11,628 bases of DNA, from NCBI GenBank assembly GCA_036558265.1, contig DATBFY010000439.1, positions 1 through 11,628 of the forward strand, in the 5' to 3' direction. Under the pieces are notes generated by a model that searched no databases, was not told the origin of the DNA, and worked only from the letters and a program-made list of their open reading frames with translations. The stretch is from RYN-433 sp036558265. Its GTDB lineage: Bacteria > Planctomycetota > Phycisphaerae > Tepidisphaerales > Tepidisphaeraceae. Position 1 is the first letter of the stretch. Each line of letters begins with the position of its first letter. Positions 5,412 through 11,628 of this stretch are shown piece by piece. Both the position numbers and the translations under genes were made by a program.

Positions 5412-8400
5412 CGCAAGAGCGGCTTGGGGTGCGGGGGCGGCGCGATCTTTTTGGTGGCGAATGGCGGTCTGGCGGCCGGTTTGGGTGGGGCGGCAGCGGG
5501 TTTGGTCGGCGCGGGCTTGGCGCTGGCGGCGAGCGGCGCGGCGGCGGCGGCGGTCGTGTAGCGCTGGGCGAGAATGACCAGGTCGTTGAAATCGACGCTT
5601 CCATCGCCGGTGAAATCACCCTGGGACCAGAGCAGACTTCCGCCAGCGGCGTTGTAGTTCTGGGCGAGGGGAACCAGGTCATTGAAATCGACGATGCCGT
5701 CATCGTTCGCGTCGCCGGGGATGTGGGAGTGGGCCCAGGCTTCGGCACTGCGCGGACCTTCGCCACCCGGGTTGGTCGCGGTGATGACGTAATAATAGGT
5801 GACGCCACCAGTGGCGGTGAGGTCGGTGAAGCCGGTCGAGGTGACGCCACTGGCAAGCGGCGTAGCGCCTTCGCCGCCCGGCGTGGTGGCCCGGTATACG
5901 TTGTATCCCGCGGCGCCGGGAACGGCGGCCCAGGAAAGAGTGACGCGGTCGCCACCCGCCGTGGCGGTCGGACTGGCGGGCGCGGCGGCGGGCGGGATCG
6001 AATCATCGATGCCGGGCGTCCCACCATCCACGGGACTGGGGCGCCACGCCGTGGGATCGCTGAGGCTGGCGCTACCGGTCGGATTGATGACCTCCAGCGT
6101 ATCCCCACCGCCGCCTGAAGCCGGGTACCAGCCGTCCTCCGGGTCGTCACCATACGTGAAGTCCAGGATGAAGCGATCGTCCGCGTCGAGAAGCGTTACG
6201 TGCTCGCCGCCGTTGTTGAAGTTCGTGCTCGGGTCGTCGTAGGCGCCCAGGACAAAGGGATCCGGGCCGTAGCGGGAACGGAAGGCATCCAAGTTGCGCA
6301 CGACCACGCCGACCTGTCCGGGCGCCAGCGTCACGTCGCCGAAGGTGAAGAGGACGGCGTTGGTGAAGTGGGCGCCCAGGACGTCGATCGGCTGGGCACC
6401 GATGTTCTTCAGCTCGATGAACTCAAAATCCTGGGCGTCGAAGGGGCTGTCCGGCGCAGGCGGGACAGGGTCGTAATTCAGCTCGGTGACCCGGATGTTG
6501 GCGGGGAGATTGGGCGCGTTGCCCGTGCTGGTCAGGTCCATCGTTTGAGATCCGACCAGTCGCCCCTGGAAGTCATAGGCCAAAAGCGTGAGGTGATTGA
6601 GGCCGGCGTAGAGCGGAACGGTGGCCGTCCAGGTATCGAGATTTGTGCCCGACCAGGTAACGTCGAGCGGGGTGGCGCTGCCCTGGACGTAGATCTCCTT
6701 GACGTTGATCCAGCCCTTGCCGGTGAGGCTGAACCCGGACTGCGCCGTGGTCTGGCCCGAGGGTGTCGTGATCGCGAAGGGGATCTGTGGCGGGAACTGG
6801 CTCTGCACGTAGGCGGCGCGCTGGCCGATGTAGGTCAGGTAGCTGGCGTAATTGGCGCCGATCAGCGTCGCATCGCGCGAGGTCCAGTGCGACATGTAGG
6901 TCGAGTTGAACGTCGTCGCGATGATGTCCTGGAGGTTGCCGTAATAAAGGTGCTTCTCGGTGGGCAGGCTGATCAGCTTGCCGATGTTGGAATCGGGCAC
7001 GAGCGACGCATTGGTGGGGTAGCTGAAGGGATAATCCCAGTCCCACTGCAGGGCCATCATCTTGCCATCGCCCGGCCGGGTATAGATCTTCAGGTTGTGC
7101 TGGTAACCCTGGCCGTAGACGTCGCCGATGCCGCCGAGCGATTCGAGGGCGAAGAGGCGGAGCCACTCATTGAGATCGAGAAGCTGGCGACTGGCCGCGT
7201 CGAGGGCGGCGCCGCTCTGTTGCAGCGCGCGGCCGAGGTTCATCACGTCGGAGAAGTCGTCGGCGTCGCGATTGTTGGAGAGGAGGTAGTGATAGCGGTA
7301 GCTCTCCTTGTCCGAGCCCAGGTCGACGATGTCGATGCCGACCACGCCGTCGTTCTGAGGGATCTTGAGGCTCTGTGGATTCCCGTCCACGGTCTGGGTG
7401 GGATAGTAGATCAACTCCTGCTTGTAGAGGTTGCCGTTGCTGCCGTTCTTGAAGGCCGAGTCGAGGTAGTCGTTGCCGTAGGGGTCAAGGTCGAGCAGGC
7501 CGAAACCGGTGTTCTGACTCCGCGGGGCGATGACCTTGACCAGGTCGTCATCGATGCTGGGAACGCCGCCGGCCGCGTGGGCGATCGCCTGGCGCATCAC
7601 GATCTCGGCGACGCCGGAGCGGTCGATGGTGAGCGAGGACAGCGTGCCGCGGAAGAGGTGATCGGCGTTGAAATCGAGATTGAACCCGACACGACCGTCG
7701 TCATACCGGCCGCGCTCGCTGGAGTGAAGCGAGACCCCGACGTCGTAGAACACCTCCTTGTTGTCGTAGACGACGGTGGCGCCCATCGCGTCGTTGCTCA
7801 TCAGGTTGGTCGTTGTGTACAGGCGCGTGATGTCGGCGGCGGTCATCACGATGCGGATCGTGTGGGTGAGCGGCGCGAGCGCGACGCCGTCGTTCACCTT
7901 GTAGAGGGCGCGCGACGCCGGCCCGGCGGCGGGGAAGGTCGAGACCGCGCCCTGCGCATCCGTCGCCGACACGTAGAACTGCACGGTTGCGGATGCCGCC
8001 TGACCGGGGATGGTGCCCGCGTAGGTGCCGTCGCCTTGGGCGACCATCGTCGTGCTGCTCCAGGAGCCACCATTGACCGAATAGAACAACTGCACCGCGT
8101 TGACGCCCTGCGGGTCTTCCGCCCGGACCGACACCGTCACCGCCTGCCCCGCCGAGGGGTAGATCAAGTTCTGCGTCAAGCCGCTGAACGTCGGGCCGGC
8201 GTTGGCCTGCCAGGTCGAGTTCCGCGCCCCGGGAGTGCCGTTGGACGACGGGACATCGAGGACAGTCGTCTTCGATACGCGGTTGAAGTAAAGCCGCGTG
8301 TTCAACAGGTTCGATCCCGATATCCACCTGGCCCGGAACGAGATCTGGTACGTATGGCCGTTGACGATCGGCGTGTTGCCGACCAGCGTCGTCTCGGCGT

Positions 8401-11167
8401 GGTTGTGCATCGACTCGGTCGCCCCGGTGGCGACCAGGTCGAGCACGTGATTGGCGGCGTTGGTCGGGTCGGCGACGACCGTGCCGTGCTGGTTGCCGAT
8501 GATCCGCCACGCCGTCGTACCGTTTTCGAACGTGCCGTTTTGCAGGAGCGAGGTGTTGGCGCCGCCGGTGGTGTCGATGACCGACAGGTCGTCGAGGAGC
8601 ACCTCGCCGCTGTCGAGCAGGCCCAGGACGAACTCGTTCCACTGGGTGGGGTCGCCGTTGAGGTTCACGGCGACGCCGCTGTACGTGTAGGTCTTCCAGG
8701 CAGACTTGGTGCCCTCGATGCTGGCGGCCCAGGCCTCTGGCTGGGCATTGTCGGCGCTGGGGTCGCGCAGCTCGAGGCTGGAACCGCCACCGTCGGCGGC
8801 ACCGGGCCAGGGTTTGCTGTCGTAATAGTGCAGCTCGTCGGCGGGGTTTCCGGCGGCGTCGAGCAGCGTGATGCCCTCGGCGGAATGGGACAACGAGCCC
8901 GAGAAGTTCCCCACGATCCGTGCAGCGGGGTATTCGGCCGACAGCGCCGTCGCGTCCTTCGCCACAACCAGGTACTGGTCAGGCGCGAGGATGGTGCCGG
9001 CGGGGAAGGTGTAATCGACGGCGTCTTTCAAGCGCCAACCGCTCAAATCCTCGGCCTGCGCGCCGCGGTTGTACAACTCGATCCATTGTTCGGGATCATC
9101 GGAGAACGGCGTGGTCGGCGTGGTCTGAACCGCGCCGAGCGCCAACCCCATCGCGACGTCGCTGTTGTCGCCGGCTGCCTGGTGGACTTCGACGGCCAGC
9201 ACGTTGGTGCCCTGCTTGAGCGACCCGGGCGGCAGCGTGATCAGTATCGGCGTGCCGAACGCGGGGGTGGTCACGGCGGGGCTGGCCGGTGTCGTGTAGG
9301 CGATCGTGCCCTTCGGCATGTTCTGCCGGTAGATCTCGACGCCGTTCAGGTAGTACACAGCGCCGTCGTCAATCAGCGGGTCGAGCAGCAATTGCGTCTT
9401 TGCGGGGTCGCCGCTGAAGTTGAACGCGTTGCGGAAGTAATACGTCGGCCGGCCGAGCGTGAGCTGCGTGTTTTTAGGGATTGGCAGCGCCGTGCCGCTG
9501 ATCGCTGCGCGAAAGCCGGCCGGGTTGGGCGACCCGCCGCCGTTGGTCACGACGAAGCTCAACGTGTTGACCCCGCCGACAAACCCGCTTGAGATCACGA
9601 ACGGCCCGTTGGGCTGCGCATATCCCGGACCGGCGACCCGGATCCCGGTGCTCTGGCCGTTGATCAACACGTCCTTGACCTCGTCGTCGGCCCAGAGCGT
9701 CAGCGTGAGCGATGCGCTGGACGGGACCATGCCGTCCAGGTTGAACGTCGTGGTGTAGAGATAATCTCCCGCGGCCTGGTTGTCGGTGCCCTGCTGCACC
9801 GGGCTGATCCATCCGCTGCTCGCGTCATCGCCTGCCCACGCCGGGTGGGGCGTCATGACGATGGCGGGCGTGGGCGTGCTGGTGCCCGGGGCGGTCACCA
9901 AGTAGTGGGGGTCAACCGAGCCAGCCGCGCCAGTCTGGCCGGATGCGTTCAACCCTGTGGCGTAGAGACCCGGGATCGCGACGGGCGTCGTCGCCCCCAC
10001 GACCCCCGGAATGTTGCCGCCGTAGAACACCCCCTGCCCGGTCCCCCAGCCGGCGTCGCTGTAGCTGGACCCGCGCCAGGCCGTGCCCAGGTCCGTTCCG
10101 GATTGCTCGTATTTCCAATGATTGTCGCCGAGGGTGAGCAGCGTGCTCGAATCCACTGATCCGGTCTGCGCCTGCTGCGGCGCGTGGTGGTACATGATCT
10201 CGTTGATCACGATGTCATCGTGCAGCGCGAACGTGTTCGCGGCGCCCGGGGTCGCTTGGCTGGGGATGAGCCAACGTCCGGTGCCGTCGGGCGAGCGACC
10301 GCGAAGACCTCCCGGCACGGCGACCGCGTCGGACACGGATTGGCCGTCGGGCGCGCGAAGGCAAAGCTTATCGATTGACGTCGGCGTAAAGCCGAGTTGC
10401 GCCGGTGTGAGCGCCAGGAAGCCGTGCGGCGCGATCGTGGTCCCGGTCGGCAGGACGTATTGGGCTGGGCTCAGCCCCGGCTTCTCAATCCGGTACCCGG
10501 CGGCCGACTGAGGGGCGGCGGTGGGGTTGGCGATCTCGACGAATCCATCAGCCCCCGGCGAGATCTCGTTGAAGACAAGCGAAGGGGCGGCCGGCGGGCT
10601 CGTGAAGTTCACGGCCCCGGGCGTGCCTCCCACGCGGGCGCTGTCAACCCAGTTGGCGGCGGTCGCGCTGGCGGTGCCGGGATCGATTTTTGACAGGCTC
10701 ACCCCCGAACCATCGGGCGCTACCGGCCAGTCGCCCTTGGTGTCGTAGGAAACGCCGTCCATCTCCCGGCCGTTGCCGTCCTGAAGTTCCAGCTTCTCGC
10801 CGGAGTCGGACAGGTGCCCGGTGAACGGGCCCAGTGCCCCGGCGTACCCGGTCGTCTGTTGCAACGCCGCCGGATCCGCCGCCACTACCAGGTACGCCCC
10901 GCCGTTCAGGATCGTCCCCTCGGCGAACTTGAAATTGACCCCGCCGTGTACGGACCACCCCGACAGGTCAACGTCAACGCCCATCGGGTTGTAGAGCTCG
11001 AACCATTCGAGGGCGTCCGCTGCGGCGCCCGATGCGCCGCCCGGGTGGTACATGACCTCATTGAACGCAACCGTGCCCGTGAGCTGGAGACGGGACTCGA
11101 GCGCCTCAATGCCCCGCGCGCAGCGGTGGAGATCCCCCGGCCTTGCCTTTTTCGCACACTTCCGCAT
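5408..11167 (-). CDS. Giant extracellular lamin-tail / CotH-kinase-like / dockerin protein
   Basis: A 1919-residue secreted or surface multimodular protein of a planctomycete family; exact role unknown. Order seen, with residues counted from ATG 11167: basic N-terminus with tag IEALESRLQL (20-29) and no hydrophobic signal core. Lamin-tail domain 1 is at 33-185 (NEVMYHPGG, WFELYNP, DLSGW, GGTPGAVN) and a second lamin-tail-like domain at 196-311. Domain 3 starts at 319 (INEIMYHH), is interrupted by a beta-rich insert at 330-690, resumes at 691-815 (QWIELYNRG), gives way to a CBM4/9-like module at 821-970 and closes with NGTPGARNS near 980. An Ig-like module spans 990-1083. The CotH-like domain spans 1102-1425, with ALQWDWDYPF holding Asp1376 and Asp1378. 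A second Ig-like module (1463-1545), lamin-tail 4 (1557-1720), fibronectin-III (1728-1813) and a dockerin-like pair (1817-1870; DANDDGIVDFND, DFTGDGSVDFND) follow. The end is a basic Pro/Ala tail (1871-1919). The ATG has GGAGG 9 nt upstream, so I prefer it to a TTG 15 codons earlier. Single gene, divergent from the right-edge gene. Confidence 0.9.
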   Translation of the reverse strand: MRKCAKKARPGDLHRCARGIEALESRLQLTGTVAFNEVMYHPGGASGAAADALEWFELYNPMGVDVDLSGWSVHGGVNFKFAEGTILNGGAYLVVAADPAALQQTTGYAGALGPFTGHLSDSGEKLELQDGNGREMDGVSYDTKGDWPVAPDGSGVSLSKIDPGTASATAANWVDSARVGGTPGAVNFTSPPAAPSLVFNEISPGADGFVEIANPTAAPQSAAGYRIEKPGLSPAQYVLPTGTTIAPHGFLALTPAQLGFTPTSIDKLCLRAPDGQSVSDAVAVPGGLRGRSPDGTGRWLIPSQATPGAANTFALHDDIVINEIMYHHAPQQAQTGSVDSSTLLTLGDNHWKYEQSGTDLGTAWRGSSYSDAGWGTGQGVFYGGNIPGVVGATTPVAIPGLYATGLNASGQTGAAGSVDPHYLVTAPGTSTPTPAIVMTPHPAWAGDDASSGWISPVQQGTDNQAAGDYLYTTTFNLDGMVPSSASLTLTLWADDEVKDVLINGQSTGIRVAGPGYAQPNGPFVISSGFVGGVNTLSFVVTNGGGSPNPAGFRAAISGTALPIPKNTQLTLGRPTYYFRNAFNFSGDPAKTQLLLDPLIDDGAVYYLNGVEIYRQNMPKGTIAYTTPASPAVTTPAFGTPILITLPPGSLKQGTNVLAVEVHQAAGDNSDVAMGLALGAVQTTPTTPFSDDPEQWIELYNRGAQAEDLSGWRLKDAVDYTFPAGTILAPDQYLVVAKDATALSAEYPAARIVGNFSGSLSHSAEGITLLDAAGNPADELHYYDSKPWPGAADGGGSSLELRDPSADNAQPEAWAASIEGTKSAWKTYTYSGVAVNLNGDPTQWNEFVLGLLDSGEVLLDDLSVIDTTGGANTSLLQNGTFENGTTAWRIIGNQHGTVVADPTNAANHVLDLVATGATESMHNHAETTLVGNTPIVNGHTYQISFRARWISGSNLLNTRLYFNRVSKTTVLDVPSSNGTPGARNSTWQANAGPTFSGLTQNLIYPSAGQAVTVSVRAEDPQGVNAVQLFYSVNGGSWSSTTMVAQGDGTYAGTIPGQAASATVQFYVSATDAQGAVSTFPAAGPASRALYKVNDGVALAPLTHTIRIVMTAADITRLYTTTNLMSNDAMGATVVYDNKEVFYDVGVSLHSSERGRYDDGRVGFNLDFNADHLFRGTLSSLTIDRSGVAEIVMRQAIAHAAGGVPSIDDDLVKVIAPRSQNTGFGLLDLDPYGNDYLDSAFKNGSNGNLYKQELIYYPTQTVDGNPQSLKIPQNDGVVGIDIVDLGSDKESYRYHYLLSNNRDADDFSDVMNLGRALQQSGAALDAASRQLLDLNEWLRLFALESLGGIGDVYGQGYQHNLKIYTRPGDGKMMALQWDWDYPFSYPTNASLVPDSNIGKLISLPTEKHLYYGNLQDIIATTFNSTYMSHWTSRDATLIGANYASYLTYIGQRAAYVQSQFPPQIPFAITTPSGQTTAQSGFSLTGKGWINVKEIYVQGSATPLDVTWSGTNLDTWTATVPLYAGLNHLTLLAYDFQGRLVGSQTMDLTSTGNAPNLPANIRVTELNYDPVPPAPDSPFDAQDFEFIELKNIGAQPIDVLGAHFTNAVLFTFGDVTLAPGQVGVVVRNLDAFRSRYGPDPFVLGAYDDPSTNFNNGGEHVTLLDADDRFILDFTYGDDPEDGWYPASGGGGDTLEVINPTGSASLSDPTAWRPSPVDGGTPGIDDSIPPAAAPASPTATAGGDRVTLSWAAVPGAAGYNVYRATTPGGEGATPLASGVTSTGFTDLTATGGVTYYYVITATNPGGEGPRSAEAWAHSHIPGDANDDGIVDFNDLVPLAQNYNAAGGSLLWSQGDFTGDGSVDFNDLVILAQRYTTAAAAAPLAASAKPAPTKPAAAPPKPAARPPFATKKIAPPPHPKPLLR

Positions 11168-11176
11168 TACCGGCGC

Positions 11177-11181
11177 CCTCC
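11177..11181 (-). promoter_or_regulatory. Shine-Dalgarno site deciding the start of the giant gene
   Basis: GGAGG on the minus strand is separated by 9 nt from the ATG at 11167. The alternative in-frame TTG at 11212 has no such site, and its extra 15 residues add nothing recognisable. This supports the ATG, giving MRKCAKKARPG as the N-terminus. Confidence 0.65.
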
Positions 11182-11198
11182 GAAACTTCCGATCCCTC

Positions 11199-11210
11199 GC
11201 AGTATACTGC
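11199..11210. promoter_or_regulatory. 12-bp perfect palindrome GCAGTATACTGC upstream of the giant gene
   Basis: The palindrome is centred about 37 nt before the ATG at 11167. It contains TATACT on both strands, a fair -10 box (TATAAT-like). A -35 box at normal spacing is not evident on the minus strand: the nearest TTGGAC is about 22 nt upstream, which is too far. It could be a -10 element, an operator for a dimeric regulator, or chance. Confidence 0.35.
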
Positions 11211-11256
11211 AAATCCGCCCAAAGGGTTGTCCAAGGTCACGAGGGGCATTTCTTGC

Positions 11257-11283
11257 TTGATCGCGCCGCGCCCTGCCGATAAG
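11257..11283 (+). promoter_or_regulatory. Weak promoter candidate for the right-edge membrane protein
   Basis: TTGATC (11257-11262), a 15-nt spacer and GATAAG (11278-11283) lie on the plus strand. The -35 is reasonable, but the -10 is poor and the spacing short. The remainder of the 11168-11391 divergent gap shows no inverted repeat, heptamer array or RNA gene that I can recognise. Confidence 0.2.
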
Positions 11284-11391
11284 CTCCCCTCCGCATCGTT
11301 CTGGAAAGGCGCGACGTTCAGCTCCCTTCAGACGGGTTGCCGATGACGTTCGCCCGACGCCAACCGCAATCCATCTTCACACGCTACGCTT

Positions 11392-11628
11392 ATGGCCCAA
11401 ACACCTGCGTCTGTTCCTGACGGGTCTGCGACGTACTCAACAGGACAGGCGCTGGTCCTGCCGCAGCGGCGGTCGTTCGGACAGACCAGCCGCAAGGATC
11501 TGTGGTGGGTGCAGCCGCTTCTGGTATTCCTGGGGCTGAGCACCTTCATCATGTATTCCACGTGGGCGGCCTTTCAAGGCAAGTATTACCACTTCGGCAA
11601 CTATCTCTCGCCGTTCTATTCACCGGAG
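11392..11628 (+). CDS. Membrane protein of succinate-dehydrogenase neighbourhood type, 5' part only
   Basis: Seventy-nine codons are open to the right edge. Seen: a Ser/Thr/Gln-rich hydrophilic N-terminus of about 35 residues. A membrane segment follows at about 39-61 (WWVQPLLVFLGLSTFIMYSTWAAF), then a short aromatic stretch, GKYYHFGNYLSPFYSPE (63-79). From memory, the WWVQPLLV...YSTWAAFQ..YY...YLSPFYSP pattern matches a conserved membrane protein encoded beside sdhA/sdhB in planctomycetes, acidobacteria and actinobacteria, probably part of or associated with the membrane anchor of succinate dehydrogenase. That link cannot be checked here because the neighbours lie outside. The start is the first ATG consistent with this frame; no Shine-Dalgarno is visible. 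It is divergent from the giant gene. Confidence 0.7.
   Translation, partial: MAQTPASVPDGSATYSTGQALVLPQRRSFGQTSRKDLWWVQPLLVFLGLSTFIMYSTWAAFQGKYYHFGNYLSPFYSPE

Noticed and set aside
4925..6118. 397-codon plus-strand frame spanning folK and the giant gene's end
   Set aside because: Gly/Arg/Asp-rich shadow that overlaps folK in another frame and crosses into antisense of the giant gene. No motif is present.
6200..9592. 1130-codon plus-strand open frame antisense to the giant gene
   Set aside because: Its first codon position lies opposite the wobble position of the giant gene. G/C-ending codons there make T-initial stop codons rare, so a long open frame is expected. The product is a Val/Asp/Arg/Gly-rich low-complexity string without recognisable domains.
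11168..11212. TTG at 11212 as start of the giant gene
   Set aside because: It would add only MQYTARDRKFRRAPV. The ATG at 11167 has GGAGG at 9 nt, and no Shine-Dalgarno precedes the TTG.

Overview
The window looks like chromosomal DNA of a planctomycete, probably of the Phycisphaerae/Tepidisphaera-like kind. The evidence is high GC with strongly G/C-ending codons, a giant extracellular protein with lamin-tail, CotH and dockerin modules and an N-terminal 'ALESRLQL' tag in place of a classic signal peptide, a secreted DUF1570-type peptidase, and intergenic inverted repeats of the kind common in that phylum. No tRNA, rRNA, transposase, CRISPR array or phage gene is visible. The assignment rests on protein style, not on a marker-gene match.

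Layout from left to right. The minus strand from 1 to 3545 carries lysS (class II lysyl-tRNA synthetase) followed by a FtsX/LolC-type ABC permease that runs off the left edge. The two are separated by a 174-bp gap with two overlapping inverted repeats and a heptanucleotide tandem array. Divergently, the plus strand from 3626 to 5411 carries a secreted HExxH peptidase (DUF1570 style) and folK (dihydropterin pyrophosphokinase), separated by a 73-bp gap that again holds an inverted repeat followed by a heptamer array. folK converges with, and overlaps by 4 bp at the stop codons, a 1919-residue minus-strand extracellular protein that fills half of the window (5408-11167). Divergent from it, at the right edge, begins a membrane protein resembling a conserved neighbour or subunit of succinate dehydrogenase clusters.

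Functionally this is mostly housekeeping (translation, folate synthesis, lipoprotein or envelope export, respiration) with two exported proteins between. There is no multi-gene accessory system or defence island. The most unusual signals are: (a) the two gaps share one design in the sense direction of the downstream gene, namely inverted repeat, then four or five diverged heptamers, then 5-6 nt, then ATG with no Shine-Dalgarno; (b) lysS has an atypical roughly 70-residue segment with shifted codon use; and (c) the giant protein has lamin-tail domains split by nested modules, a CotH domain of a divergent type, and a basic Pro/Ala tail after its dockerin.
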